NCBI GenBank assembly: GCA_017305555.1
Contig: JAFKKM010000018.1
Location: 1-64,000 of the forward strand
Length of the DNA stretch: 64,000 nucleotides
Direction of reading: 5' to 3'
Origin: Hyphomicrobiales bacterium
GTDB taxonomy: Bacteria; Pseudomonadota; Alphaproteobacteria; Rhizobiales; Xanthobacteraceae
Position 1 is the first letter of the stretch. Each line of letters begins with the position of its first letter. Positions 9,717-18,890 of this stretch are shown in pieces. The position numbers and the translations under genes are program-made. The notes under the pieces are model-generated. The model did not search any database and was not told where the DNA came from. It saw only the letters and a program-made list of their open reading frames with translations.

Positions 9717-9770
9717 TCTTTGACGCGGCGACGACGTCGCTTGTGCGTACACCGTCACCATATCCTCAGA

Positions 9771-9898
9771 GTCGTCCCCGCGAAGGCGGGGACCCATAAC
9801 CCCTGGCGATTGTGGATTTCACGGCCTATCAAAAGTGACCGTCGCACTGCGCATCATCAGCGACACGGCGTCTGGGTCCCCGCCTTCGTGGGGACGAC
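9771..9898. repeat. Inverted pair of GTCCCCGC-type repeats (MITE-like)
   Basis: The 26 bases at 9771-9796 (starting GTCGTCCCCGCGAAGGCGGG) reappear as their reverse complement at 9873-9898 with a single mismatch, separated by 76 bases. Each arm is itself a short palindrome (CCCCGC..GCGGGG). The unit is a widespread alphaproteobacterial intergenic repeat family, here as a head-to-head pair. Together with copy 2 at 9685 it fills the 318-base gap between nadE and the DUF2865 gene; no gene is visible there. Confidence 0.75.
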
Positions 9899-9986
9899 GC
9901 TGATCGAGTTGTATGTCCGATAATAAGCGACTGCTCGACACGACTGTTCGGTCACAGAATGACGCCGTCACGCGCATCTCAACGCA

Positions 9987-11114
9987 TCAGCGCGTCGGCA
10001 GGAAGGTCGGCCCCACGGTGCGGATGCCGTTTTTGCCGGCGTCGGTGTTCGCGGCGGGCGCGTTACCCGGCGTTGCGGCGGGAGCCGCCGCCGTGCCGTT
10101 ATCCTGCGCGGTGGTTGCGCCCTTCTTCTGCGGGACCGACTTCGGCTGCGACATCTTCTTGGCGCGGTCCTCGGTGACGACGATGTCGCCCTGTTGCAGC
10201 GATGCCTTGTCGTCGAGATGCTTCAGCGCCTGCGACCAAGTTTCGCCGTTGGCCTTGCAGGTGCAATTCGGATCGAACGTCTTGCGATAGTGGAACGCGT
10301 TGGGCAGCGACGTGTAGGGCTGGCCGGAAATCGACACCGCCTGGTTCATGTCCTCGCCGGGATTGCGATAGGTGTAAAGATTGGCGTCCGCCGCCGGGCA
10401 CTGGTTTTTGCAGGTGCGCTCGTCGTCGGCGAAGCGGCTTTGCACCGTGGCGAACGAGATCGGGAAGTAATAGCCGTCGCAGCTTCGCACGCAGACGGTG
10501 CGATAGGTGCCGGACGGCGCGCCGGGCGGCGGCGCGAGGGTCGGGTCGCCTTCGGGAGGAGGATTCTGGCCGCCGCCGAACAGGTTTTCGAAGAAGCCGC
10601 CGGGGCCACGCGCCGCGTTGGCGTATTGCGGGCCGCAATTGTTCTGCGCCAGCGCGGCGAGCACCGAGCGGCGCTGGCTGTCGCGCTCGTGCCCGCCGCC
10701 GCCGCGCAACTGCTCGAGGCTGCCAAGCATCTGGTCGAGGTTGGCGCGCATCTGCTGGATCTGGTTGTTGACCGGGCCGCATTGCGCCGATTGCCCGTTA
10801 AACAGCGAGAAGAAGCCGGAGCTGTCGCAGCCCATGCGCTTGGCCTGCGAGGTGACGCGGTCGAGTTCGTGCTGCTGCCGCGTGGCGGCGTCCTGATAGC
10901 GGCGGATCTGTTCGGCGCGGGCCGGATCGCCGCCGCCGCGATCGATGCTGGCGAGTTGCGCTTCAAGACGCGTGCACATCGGATTGGCGGGGCCGCCGGC
11001 TTGCGGCGGCGGATAGTTCTGGGCACCGGCTGGACTGCCGAAGGTCGCGACGCCCGCGAGGATTGCACCGGCCAGCGCCCAGCGTGAGATGGAAACGATC
11101 AGGGAATCCAGCAT
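9987..11114 (-). CDS. Secreted DUF2865-type protein
   Basis: A 375-aa exported protein. The signal peptide MLDSLIVSISRWALAGAILAGVATF ends near AGAQ. A coiled, Arg/Gln-rich region (about 40-150) with Cys residues follows (MCTRLEAQLASIDRG, MGCDSSGFF, SAQCGPVNNQIQQM). A Cys-rich domain (about 205-320) then contains YRTVCVRSCDGYYFPISFAT, ERTCKNQCPA and FDPNCTCKAN, which is the DUF2865 pattern as I recall it. The C-terminus is low-complexity. The ATG at 11112-11114 is chosen because it gives a clean signal peptide; an in-frame start 60 bases upstream would precede it with charged residues. Function is unknown. Confidence 0.82.
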   Translation of the reverse strand: MLDSLIVSISRWALAGAILAGVATFGSPAGAQNYPPPQAGGPANPMCTRLEAQLASIDRGGGDPARAEQIRRYQDAATRQQHELDRVTSQAKRMGCDSSGFFSLFNGQSAQCGPVNNQIQQMRANLDQMLGSLEQLRGGGGHERDSQRRSVLAALAQNNCGPQYANAARGPGGFFENLFGGGQNPPPEGDPTLAPPPGAPSGTYRTVCVRSCDGYYFPISFATVQSRFADDERTCKNQCPAADANLYTYRNPGEDMNQAVSISGQPYTSLPNAFHYRKTFDPNCTCKANGETWSQALKHLDDKASLQQGDIVVTEDRAKKMSQPKSVPQKKGATTAQDNGTAAAPAATPGNAPAANTDAGKNGIRTVGPTFLPTR

Positions 11115-11341
11115 GATGCAGTCAATTGAGCCATTTTCGATCGAGGTGGATGTCGGCCGCGCGCGAATCGCCAAGCCTTAAATCGCTACGCCTTTATAGC
11201 ATCGTCGGGCCGCGATGCAGGGCATCGCCGGCGCAGCCGGTCCGGCCGAGCGACGTCAGGCCACTGTCATGTCGTTCCAAGGCGTGAGTGTGGCGGCCCT
11301 AGGCACGATCCCGTGACGACGTCGTTGAATGCGGGCGGCTT

Positions 11342-11659
11342 TTAGCGGTGGCAGGTAATGGCGATGAATCCGGCGCTCCCGGAACCCTGACGGCGGCTGC
11401 CAGTCGAGGCGGGAATAGCCCCGGTCACCTCCTCAGGGTCGACGCCGCGGAAGGCGGTCGCCTCGGTGAAATCACGCGACTGGCAATAGGCGCGGGCGGC
11501 GTGAACACCGCATTTCTGGCCATTGGCGAGGCACTCATCGATGCCGTAGCCGTCGGATTGATTGGCGATAATGAAGACCCGGTTATCGGCCCGCGCCGGC
11601 GCAGCAGCGGAGAGGGCGGCTGCAACGGCCAAGGCAACCAGAGCGGGAAGGGATTTCAT
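11342..11659 (-). CDS. Small secreted Cys-containing hypothetical protein
   Basis: A protein of about 105 aa with a Sec signal (MKSLPALVALAVAAALSAAAPARA, cleavage after ARA). The mature part begins DNRVFIIANQSDGYGIDECLANGQKCG and has four Cys residues (ECLANGQKC, YCQS and the terminal TCHR) that could form two disulfides. It resembles uncharacterised small periplasmic proteins seen in Bradyrhizobium. The ATG at 11657-11659 starts the signal peptide; an upstream in-frame ATG at 11681-11683 would add eight residues. No function can be given. Confidence 0.7.
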   Translation of the reverse strand: MKSLPALVALAVAAALSAAAPARADNRVFIIANQSDGYGIDECLANGQKCGVHAARAYCQSRDFTEATAFRGVDPEEVTGAIPASTGSRRQGSGSAGFIAITCHR

Positions 11660-11970
11660 GAGGCACCGAAATGACAGCGTCATGTCATCGGTACGCCCGA
11701 AAGGTTAAAAATGATTAACCTTCAGGGCTTGGCCTCTAAAATCTTGGAAACGGCGTCAGGGCAGGGACTTGACGCCATCCCCCGGTCTGGCACATGGTGC
11801 CGCGATGGATAGCCTCTTCGCCGATTGTGGCATTTGCCGCGCGATTATTAGCTAGCGTTCTCGCTGGCTGAGGCTGTCTATTCTCATCGATTCATGAGCG
11901 GACGCCCGGCCCGGGGGATCGTATGCCTATGGCCTCAAGCCCTGGCTTCTCATTTCTGGATTGATGACCG
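11660..11970. other. Intergenic region upstream of cysS
   Basis: A 311-base divergent spacer between the small secreted protein (minus) and cysS (plus). The part near 11700-11720 is AT-rich (TTAAAAATGATTAACC) and could hold the minus-strand promoter. I see no gene, tRNA or convincing T-box-like leader before cysS. Confidence 0.5.
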
Positions 11971-13413
11971 ATGGAACTTCGCCTCTACAATACCCTGACG
12001 AAGGAGAAGCAACCGTTCCGGCCGCTCGATCCGGCCCGCGTGCGCATGTATGTCTGCGGGCCGACGGTCTACGACTTCGCTCACATCGGCAACGCTCGCC
12101 CGGTGATCGTGTTCGACGTGCTGTTCCGGCTGCTGCGGCACGTCTACGGCGCGGACCACGTCACCTATGTCCGCAACATCACCGACGTCGACGACAAGAT
12201 CAACGCGCGCGCGGCGCGGGACTTTCCCGACCTGCCGTTGAACGAGGCAATCCGTAAGGTCACCGAGGAGACCGAGAAGCAGTTTCACGCCGACGTCGAT
12301 GCTTTGGGCTGCCTGCGCCCGAGCGTGGAGCCGCGCGCGACCGAGCATATTCCCGAAATGCGCGCCATCATCGAGAAGCTGATCGAAGGCGGTCACGCCT
12401 ATGTCGAACAGGACCACGTGCTGTTCGCAGTCGCATCGATGAAAAACTACGGACACTTGGCGCGGCGCTCGCTCGACGAGATGGTGGCCGGCGCGCGTGT
12501 CGATATCGCGCCCTACAAGCGCGACGCCATGGATTTCGTGTTGTGGAAGCCGTCGAAGCCGGGCGAGCCGTCATGGCCGTCGCCGGCGGGCATCGCGGCG
12601 GAGGGACGGCCGGGCTGGCATCTCGAATGCTCCGCGATGGCGTGGAAGCATCTCGGCGAGCAGTTCGACATTCACGGCGGCGGCATCGATCTGGTGTTTC
12701 CGCATCACGAGAACGAACTGGCGCAGTCATGCTGCGCCTTCCACCACGACCGCATGGCCAATGTCTGGATGCACAACGGCTTCTTGCAAGTCGAAGGTGA
12801 GAAGATGTCGAAGTCGCTCGGCAACTTCGTCACCATCCGCGAGTTGCGTGAAGGCTGGGCGGGTTACGCCTGGCCCGGCGACGCGCTGCGCTTCGCGATG
12901 TTGGGGACGCACTATCGCCAGCCGATCGACTGGACCGCAAAGGCGCTCGACGAAGCACACAAGACGCTTTGGCGCTGGTATGGCGACTTCGAGGGCGTTC
13001 AGCCGGCGTCGGCGGTGCCTGACGACGTGTTTGCGCCGCTCGCCGACGATCTGAATTCATCGGGTGCGATCGCGGTGCTGCACGCCTTGCACAAAAGCGG
13101 CCGCATGGCCGAGTTGCGCGCGGCGTTGTCGTTCCTGGGCTTCAGTTGCGAGCAACGACAGTTGCAGCGGCGGCCGGTAAACGAGACCACGCTCGAGATC
13201 GAGATGACGAATGCGCCGATCAAGGTGATCGTGCAGCCGTTGTCGCAGGCCGAGGTCGAGCAGCGCATTGCGGAGCGTGCCGCCGCGCGTGCCGCGAAGA
13301 ACTGGGCGGAGTCCGACCGTATTCGCGACGAACTCGCCGCCATGGGCATCGTGCTGAAGGACGGCAAGGGCGCCGACGGCAAGCCGGTGACGACGTGGGA
13401 GGCGGCGCGATGA
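11971..13413 (+). CDS. cysS: Cysteinyl-tRNA synthetase
   Basis: A 480-aa class I aminoacyl-tRNA synthetase that charges tRNA-Cys. The HIGH motif is AHIGNARPV near residue 36, preceded by the zinc-ligand Cys in YVCGPTVYD. The other zinc ligands are in WHLECSAM and the [10 protein letters not shown] block. The KMSKS loop is [10 protein letters not shown] near residue 272. The C-terminal DALR/anticodon region contains [22 protein letters not shown]. The start ATG lies directly before [16 protein letters not shown]. The last base of the stop codon region overlaps the start of the following small ORF (ATGA). Confidence 0.97.
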   Translation: MELRLYNTLTKEKQPFRPLDPARVRMYVCGPTVYDFAHIGNARPVIVFDVLFRLLRHVYGADHVTYVRNITDVDDKINARAARDFPDLPLNEAIRKVTEETEKQFHADVDALGCLRPSVEPRATEHIPEMRAIIEKLIEGGHAYVEQDHVLFAVASMKNYGHLARRSLDEMVAGARVDIAPYKRDAMDFVLWKPSKPGEPSWPSPAGIAAEGRPGWHLECSAMAWKHLGEQFDIHGGGIDLVFPHHENELAQSCCAFHHDRMANVWMHNGFLQVEGEKMSKSLGNFVTIRELREGWAGYAWPGDALRFAMLGTHYRQPIDWTAKALDEAHKTLWRWYGDFEGVQPASAVPDDVFAPLADDLNSSGAIAVLHALHKSGRMAELRAALSFLGFSCEQRQLQRRPVNETTLEIEMTNAPIKVIVQPLSQAEVEQRIAERAAARAAKNWAESDRIRDELAAMGIVLKDGKGADGKPVTTWEAAR

Positions 13414-13523
13414 GCAAATCCGACACGCCGTTCGCCAAGCACCGCACGTACTACATTGCACTGAAGTGGGCTGTGATCGCGGCTGCCGTCGCGGTTGCGC
13501 TGAAGTTCCTCGAGGCGTGGTGA
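13410..13523 (+). CDS. 37-aa single-pass membrane microprotein
   Basis: A 37-residue ORF ([20 protein letters not shown]..) consisting of a basic N-terminus and one hydrophobic segment of about 18 residues ([18 protein letters not shown]). Its ATG overlaps the cysS stop as ATGA, and its own TGA overlaps the next ATG as TGATG, so it sits in a chain of coupled genes. That double overlap is the main reason to believe it is translated. It is too short for homology by eye and its function is unknown. Confidence 0.6.
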   Translation: MSKSDTPFAKHRTYYIALKWAVIAAAVAVALKFLEAW

Positions 13524-14041
13524 TGGGGCCGGCGATGACACAACCCGCGCTGCGGCCGTTGCTTCCTGCCGACGTGCCGGTGTTGGCCGCGATCTTCGCC
13601 GCCAGCATCGAGGAATTGGCCGAGGACGATTACAGCGAAGCGCAACGCGCGGCCTGGGCGAGCCGAGCGGATGACGAAGAGGCATTCGGCAAGAAGCTTG
13701 CTGGGCAGTTGACGCTGGTTGCGACCATCAACGGCGCACCGGTCGGCTTCGCGTCGCTGAAAGGCGCCGATCACATCGATATGCTGTTCGTGCATCCGAG
13801 CGTGGCGCGGCAAGGTGTCGCCGCGATGTTGTGCGATGCGCTGGAAAAACTGGCTGGTGCGCGCGGCGCGGCGAAACTTACCGTCGATGCCAGCGACACT
13901 GCTGAGCCGTTGTTCCTCAAGCGCGGCTATGTCGCGCAACGTCGCAACAGCATTTCCATCGACGGCGAATGGCTGGCGAACACCACGATGCAGAAAACCC
14001 TGGCCGCGAACCCCGCGCCGAATTCGGAATCGAATCCATGA
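13523..14041 (+). CDS. GNAT-family N-acetyltransferase
   Basis: A 172-aa Gcn5-related acetyltransferase; acceptor unknown. The fold can be followed from LRPLLPADVPVLAAIFAASIEEL (strand 1, helix 1) through VGFASLKGADHIDMLFVHPSVARQGVAAMLCDALEKLA (strands 4-5 and the acetyl-CoA pyrophosphate loop, here RQGVAA in place of RGxGxA). It ends with a strand 6-7 region, FLKRGYVAQRRNSISIDG. The family resembles YafP-like acetyltransferases. The start ATG at 13523 overlaps the previous stop; an in-frame ATG at 13535 is the alternative. Its last four bases overlap the cimA start. Confidence 0.86.
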   Translation: MGPAMTQPALRPLLPADVPVLAAIFAASIEELAEDDYSEAQRAAWASRADDEEAFGKKLAGQLTLVATINGAPVGFASLKGADHIDMLFVHPSVARQGVAAMLCDALEKLAGARGAAKLTVDASDTAEPLFLKRGYVAQRRNSISIDGEWLANTTMQKTLAANPAPNSESNP

Positions 14042-15636
14042 GCCGCGAACGTCTCTATCTTTTCGACACCACGCTGCGTGATGGCGCGCAAACCAACGGC
14101 GTCGATTTCTCGCTGCACGACAAGCAATTGATCGCCGGATTGCTCGATGAGCTTGGCATCGATTATGTCGAGGGCGGCTATCCCGGCGCCAATCCGTCCG
14201 ATACCGAATTCTTCTCCGAGAAGCCGAAGTTTCAGCACGCGCGCTTTACCGCGTTTGGTATGACGCGGCGGGCGGGGCGCTCCGTCTCCAACGATCCCGG
14301 CGTTGCGGCGCTGCTTGAAGCGCGCGCTGACGCGATCTGCTTCGTGGCGAAATCGTCAGCCTATCAAGTGCGCGTCGCGCTGGAGACGACGAAGGAGGAA
14401 AATCTCGCTTCTATTCGCGACAGTGTCACTGCGGCGAAGAGCGCCGGTCGCGAAGTGATGCTCGATTGCGAGCACTTCTTCGACGGCTACAAGGAAGATC
14501 CAGACTTCGCGCTCGCCTGCGCCAAGGCGGCTTACGAGTCCGGCGCGCGCTGGGTGGTGTTATGCGACACCAACGGCGGCACCATGCCGGACCGCATCGA
14601 GGCAGTGGTGCGCGAAGTGGTAAAGCACATTCCGGGCGATCACGTCGGCATCCATGCGCATAACGACACCGAACAGGCGGTAGCGAATTCACTTGCCGCG
14701 GTGCGCGGCGGCGCGCGGCAGATTCAGGGGACGCTGAACGGCCTTGGCGAACGCTGCGGCAATGCCAATCTGTGTTCGATCATCCCGACGCTGAAGTTGA
14801 AGAAGGAATTCTCGGACGCGTTCGAAATCGGCGTCACCGACGAGAAGCTCGCGACGCTCACCCGCGTGTCGCGCGCGCTCGACGAAATTCTCAATCGTGC
14901 GCCCGATCGCCATGCGCCTTATGTCGGCGCCAGTGCCTTCGTGACCAAGACCGGCATTCACGCGTCGGCGATCATGAAAGACCCGGCGACCTACGAACAC
15001 GTCACGCCGGAAACGGTGGGCAATCATCGTCAGGTTCTGGTGTCGGATCAGGCCGGGCGCTCCAACGTCATCGCCGAATTGGAGAAGGCTGGCATTCCGT
15101 TCGACAAGAACGATCCGAAGCTCAATCGCCTGATCGACGAGATGAAGTCGCGCGAGGCCTCCGGCTACGCCTATGAGTCCGCTAACGCGTCGTTCGATCT
15201 GTTGGCGCGGCGCACGCTTGGCAAGGTGCCGGAATATTTCCGCGTGGAGCAATTCGACGTCAATGTCGAGCAGCGCTACAACGCCATGGGCCGCCGCGTC
15301 ACGGTGGCGATGGCGGTTGTGAAGGTCGATGTCGGCGGCGAAACGACGATCTCGGCGGCGGAGGGCAACGGACCCGTCAACGCGCTCGACGTCGCGCTGC
15401 GCAAGGATATCGGCAAGTACCAGAAATATATCGAAGGGCTGAAGCTTACGGATTATCGTGTGCGTATCCTCAATGGCGGCACCGAGGCGATCACGCGGGT
15501 GCTGATCGAGAGCGAGGACGAGCAAGGCGAGCGCTGGACCACCATCGGCGTGTCGGCGAACGTTATCGATGCCTCGTTCCAGGCGCTGATGGATTCGGTG
15601 GTCTATAAACTGGTGAAATCGAACGCTCCGAGTTAG
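14038..15636 (+). CDS. cimA: (R)-citramalate synthase, CimA type
   Basis: A 532-aa enzyme of the isopropylmalate/homocitrate synthase superfamily, expected to condense pyruvate and acetyl-CoA to citramalate on an alternative route to 2-oxobutyrate and isoleucine. The HMGL-like TIM barrel begins LYLFDTTLRDGAQTNGVDFS (metal-binding Asp and catalytic Arg) and contains HAHNDTEQAVANSLAAV (metal His) and GTLNGLGERCGNANL. The C-terminal part is the LeuA-type allosteric domain (about 395-530), whose ligand may be isoleucine. The ATGA overlap with the acetyltransferase gene fixes the start. CimA and LeuA are easily confused, but the DGAQTNGVDFS signature favours CimA. Confidence 0.9.
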   Translation: MSRERLYLFDTTLRDGAQTNGVDFSLHDKQLIAGLLDELGIDYVEGGYPGANPSDTEFFSEKPKFQHARFTAFGMTRRAGRSVSNDPGVAALLEARADAICFVAKSSAYQVRVALETTKEENLASIRDSVTAAKSAGREVMLDCEHFFDGYKEDPDFALACAKAAYESGARWVVLCDTNGGTMPDRIEAVVREVVKHIPGDHVGIHAHNDTEQAVANSLAAVRGGARQIQGTLNGLGERCGNANLCSIIPTLKLKKEFSDAFEIGVTDEKLATLTRVSRALDEILNRAPDRHAPYVGASAFVTKTGIHASAIMKDPATYEHVTPETVGNHRQVLVSDQAGRSNVIAELEKAGIPFDKNDPKLNRLIDEMKSREASGYAYESANASFDLLARRTLGKVPEYFRVEQFDVNVEQRYNAMGRRVTVAMAVVKVDVGGETTISAAEGNGPVNALDVALRKDIGKYQKYIEGLKLTDYRVRILNGGTEAITRVLIESEDEQGERWTTIGVSANVIDASFQALMDSVVYKLVKSNAPS

Positions 15637-15647
15637 CGGAGGCGACA

Positions 15648-16025
15648 ATGATCGATCACGTTTCGCTTGCGGTCAGTGATCTTCCGCGTGCCGTCGCATT
15701 CTATGAGCGCGCGTTCGCGCCGCTTGGTCTGACGAAGCTGGTGACGCGTGAAAGGATGGTCGGATTCGGCAAGACCTATCCGGAAATCTGGATCAACCTG
15801 CGCGACGGCATCGCTCGATTGCCAGCCGACAGCGGCACGCACATTGCGTTGCGCGCCAAAACGACTGATGAAATCGATACCTTCCATGCGGCGGCGGTCG
15901 CAGCCGGCGCAGTGTCCGAAAGCGCGCCCTCGCTGCGTCCGCACGATCGCGTGCGTTACTACGCGGCGTTCGTCGTCGATCCCGACGGCAACCGTATCGA
16001 AGCGGTGACATTCCCGCAGGTATAG
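15648..16025 (+). CDS. VOC-family (glyoxalase/dioxygenase-fold) protein
   Basis: A 125-aa vicinal-oxygen-chelate protein with two beta-alpha-beta-beta-beta modules. It opens IDHVSLAVSDLPRAVAFYERAFAPLG, with a candidate metal His at residue 3, and ends YYAAFVVDPDGNRIEAVTF, with a candidate Glu ligand. The middle HIALRAKTTDEIDTFHAAAVAAG supplies further strand and helix. Substrate is unknown. The ATG at 15648 is preceded by GCGGAGGCG and lies 11 bases after cimA, so it is the last gene of that run. Confidence 0.88.
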   Translation: MIDHVSLAVSDLPRAVAFYERAFAPLGLTKLVTRERMVGFGKTYPEIWINLRDGIARLPADSGTHIALRAKTTDEIDTFHAAAVAAGAVSESAPSLRPHDRVRYYAAFVVDPDGNRIEAVTFPQV

Positions 16026-16034
16026 GGATGGTGT

Positions 16035-16649
16035 TTACAACCGCCGCGCCACGCTGGGCGTGAGTTGCTTGTCTGCCTCGGGTACCTGAGCGGCGGCGGC
16101 ACGCAGCCTCGGCAGAATGTCTTCGACCCGTTCGGCCTTGAGGATATCCACCGACAGGGTCGGTCGGATGAAGGCAGTCGCGCGCATATGTGCCAGCAGG
16201 CCCATCAGCGGCTCCCAGAAGCCGTCGATGTTAGCGAGCAGGATTGGCTTGCTGTGGCGGCCGAGTTGTTGCCACGTCAATTGCTCGACCAGTTCTTCCA
16301 GCGTGCCGATGCCGCCGGGCAGCGCGACGAACGCGTCCGAGCGCTCGAACATCAGCCGTTTGCGCTCGTGCATATCGTGGGTGACGATCATTTCCTGGGC
16401 GCCGGTCATCGCGTGTTCGCGTTTCACCAGAAAGTCGGGAATGATGCCGGTAACCTGGCCGCCGTGCTCCAGCGTCGCCGCCGCGACCGCGCCCATCAAG
16501 CCGATCGAGCCACCGCCATAGACCAGGCCGACGCCGTTCTCGGCGAGGGCCTTCCCGAACGCCTGGGCTGCTTCGATAAAATGAGGATTGTTGCCGGGGC
16601 CTGAGCCGCAATAGACACAAACAGTTTTGATATCAGTCATACGATTCAT
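16035..16649 (-). CDS. LOG-family protein (putative nucleoside 5'-monophosphate phosphoribohydrolase)
   Basis: A 204-aa Rossmann-fold protein of the LONELY GUY family, which releases cytokinin-type free bases or nucleobases from nucleoside monophosphates. It shows KTVCVYCGSGPGNNPHF at the N-terminus, VYGGGSIGLMGAVA, and the signature ALPGGIGTLEELVEQLTWQQLG near residue 115. The PGGxGTxxE motif is intact, so it is probably catalytic. The ATG at 16647-16649 is used; MTDIK at 16640 is an equally good alternative. It is convergent with the VOC gene, with nine bases between the stops. Confidence 0.92.
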   Translation of the reverse strand: MNRMTDIKTVCVYCGSGPGNNPHFIEAAQAFGKALAENGVGLVYGGGSIGLMGAVAAATLEHGGQVTGIIPDFLVKREHAMTGAQEMIVTHDMHERKRLMFERSDAFVALPGGIGTLEELVEQLTWQQLGRHSKPILLANIDGFWEPLMGLLAHMRATAFIRPTLSVDILKAERVEDILPRLRAAAAQVPEADKQLTPSVARRL

Positions 16650-16824
16650 GTGGCATCGGCCAGTGACAGCGTCAAGACAGGGGTAGCGGCCGGTAGCCAG
16701 CCCGGGTCTGGTCGACGCGTGTTTAAAACCGCGTCAACCGGCGCGGGTGGTAAAAGAATCCACCGGCGAGGGTGCGGCCGGCAGACAAACCCTCTATATG
16801 ACAGCACAATTGCAAACTCTTTTG

Positions 16825-16859
16825 GCAAACGGCGGCGGCAAGGGCTCGCCGCCGTTTGC
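16825..16859. promoter_or_regulatory. 13-bp perfect inverted repeat just upstream of the Atm1-like exporter
   Basis: GCAAACGGCGGCG (16825-16837) pairs perfectly with 16847-16859 around a nine-base loop. The hairpin ends only 13 bases before the exporter ATG and would cover part of the leader. There is no following T-run, so it is not an ordinary terminator. It could be an operator or a translation-modulating hairpin; no function is shown. Confidence 0.5.
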
Positions 16860-16872
16860 GTCAGGCAGATGA

Positions 16873-18840
16873 ATGGCGTCCACGAACACCCCGCCCGAGA
16901 CTGAAACACCGCCGCAGGCGGCGGCGGACGGCGGCGCGTCGTTGGTCCGGACGCTGGTGAACCTGTGGCCGCACATCTGGCCGGGGGACCGCGCCGACCT
17001 GAAGTGGCGCGTGGTGTGGTCGCTGGTGCTGCTGCTGCTGGCCAAGCTCGCCACGCTTTCGGTGCCGTTTACGTTCAAATGGGCGATCGACGCGCTGACC
17101 GGCGCCGATACCGCGCCGGTGCAACCATCGAACTGGCTACTGTGGTTGATCGCGTCGCCGCTGTTGATGACCGCGACCTATGGCGCCGGGCGTATCCTGA
17201 TGGCGCTGCTGACGCAGTGGCGCGACGGCATTTTCGCCAAGGTGGCGATGCACGCGGTGCGGCGGCTGGCCTATCTGACCTTCGTGCATATGCACGAACT
17301 GTCGCTACGTTTTCACCTCGAGCGCCGTACCGGCGGGTTGACGCGGGTGCTGGAGCGCGGACGCCTCGGCATCGAAGTCATCGTACGTATGGTGATCCTT
17401 CAACTGGTGCCCACCATCGTCGAGGTGACGCTGCTGACGGCGGTGCTGCTGTGGCAGTTCGACTGGCGCTACGTGCTGGTGACGTTGATCACGGTCGTGA
17501 TCTACATGTGGTTCACCTACGTCGCCACCGAGTGGCGCATCGATATCCGCCGCCGGATGAATGATTCCGACACGGAAGCCAACACCAAGGCCATCGACTC
17601 GCTGCTCAACTACGAGACGGTGAAGTATTTCAGCGCCGAGGCGCGTGAGGCCACGCGCTACGATCGCTCGATGGAGCGTTACGAGCGCGCTAGCGTCAAG
17701 ACCTACACGTCGTTGGCGGTCCTCAACATTGGCCAGAATGTCATTTTCACGATCGGCCTGACGGCGACGATGCTGATGTGTGCCATCGGGGTACGCAACG
17801 GCACCAACACCGTCGGCGATTTCGTCATGATCAACGCCATGATGATCCAGCTCTATCAGCCGCTGAATTTCATGGGCATGGTCTATCGCGAGATCAAGCA
17901 GGCGGTGATCGACATCGAGAAGATGTTCGGGATGCTGGCGCGCAGCCCCGAAGTGAAAGACGTGCCGGGCGCGAAGGCGCTGGTGGTGTCTAGCGGGCGC
18001 GTCCAGTTCGACGATGTGCATTTTGCGTACGACCCGGAGCGGAAGATCCTGCAAGGGTTGAGCTTCGAGGTGCCGGCCGGCAAGACGGTGGCGATCGTCG
18101 GCCCGTCGGGCGCTGGCAAATCGACGATCTCGCGGTTGCTGTTCCGGCTCTATGAGGTGTCCGGCGGCCGCATCCTGATTGATGGGCAGGATATCCGCGA
18201 GGTGACGCAACGCTCGCTGCGCGGCTCCATCGGCATGGTGCCGCAGGACACCGTGCTGTTCAACGACACCATCCGCTACAATATCCGTTATGGACGCTGG
18301 GAGGCGACCGACGCGGAGGTGGAGGAGGCGGCGCGGCTGGCGCAGATCGACGCCTTCATCCGCCGCTCGCCGCAGGGTTATGAGACCGAGGTTGGCGAGC
18401 GTGGCCTGAAACTCTCCGGCGGCGAGAAGCAGCGCGTGGCAATCGCGCGCACCATCCTCAAGGGGCCGCCGATCCTGGTGCTGGATGAGGCGACCTCGGC
18501 GCTCGACAGCCATACCGAGCGAGAAATTCAGGACGCGCTGGAAGGCGTGTCCCGCGGCCGCACCTCGCTGGTGATCGCGCATCGCCTCTCCACCATCGTC
18601 GGCGCCGACGAGATCATCGTGCTGGATCGCGGTCGCATCGTCGAGCGCGGCACCCACGCCGCGTTGCTGGTGAAGGACGGGCTCTATGCCAGCATGTGGA
18701 ACCGGCAGCGCGAAGCCGAGCAGGCGCGCGAGCGGCTGGCGCAGGTGGCGGACGAGGGGGAAGCCCCGAATCGACGGCCCCCGAAGGCCACCGATGAAGA
18801 TGACGATGACGACGATGTGGTTACGGCGGCTGCGGAATGA
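16873..18840 (+). CDS. ABC transporter, Atm1/HMT1 family half-transporter
   Basis: A 655-aa half-size exporter with a six-helix membrane domain (about 40-370) fused to an ATPase domain (about 375-610). The bacterial Atm1 group exports glutathione-derived or Fe-S-related thiols and metal conjugates. Visible motifs are Walker A GPSGAGKST, Q-loop MVPQDTVLFNDTI, signature LSGGEKQRVAIA, Walker B ILVLDEATSALD and the H-loop AHRLSTI. The membrane part contains YVATEWRIDIRRRMNDSDTEANTKAIDSLLNYETVKYF, a hallmark of this family. The C-terminus is a highly acidic Asp/Glu tail. I chose ATG 16873; an overlapping ATG at 16869 is out of frame. Confidence 0.92.
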   Translation: MASTNTPPETETPPQAAADGGASLVRTLVNLWPHIWPGDRADLKWRVVWSLVLLLLAKLATLSVPFTFKWAIDALTGADTAPVQPSNWLLWLIASPLLMTATYGAGRILMALLTQWRDGIFAKVAMHAVRRLAYLTFVHMHELSLRFHLERRTGGLTRVLERGRLGIEVIVRMVILQLVPTIVEVTLLTAVLLWQFDWRYVLVTLITVVIYMWFTYVATEWRIDIRRRMNDSDTEANTKAIDSLLNYETVKYFSAEAREATRYDRSMERYERASVKTYTSLAVLNIGQNVIFTIGLTATMLMCAIGVRNGTNTVGDFVMINAMMIQLYQPLNFMGMVYREIKQAVIDIEKMFGMLARSPEVKDVPGAKALVVSSGRVQFDDVHFAYDPERKILQGLSFEVPAGKTVAIVGPSGAGKSTISRLLFRLYEVSGGRILIDGQDIREVTQRSLRGSIGMVPQDTVLFNDTIRYNIRYGRWEATDAEVEEAARLAQIDAFIRRSPQGYETEVGERGLKLSGGEKQRVAIARTILKGPPILVLDEATSALDSHTEREIQDALEGVSRGRTSLVIAHRLSTIVGADEIIVLDRGRIVERGTHAALLVKDGLYASMWNRQREAEQARERLAQVADEGEAPNRRPPKATDEDDDDDDVVTAAAE

Positions 18841-18890
18841 TCGCGTCGCGTGATATGGTCCCCTGAGCAGAACCGGATTCGAGAGAACTG

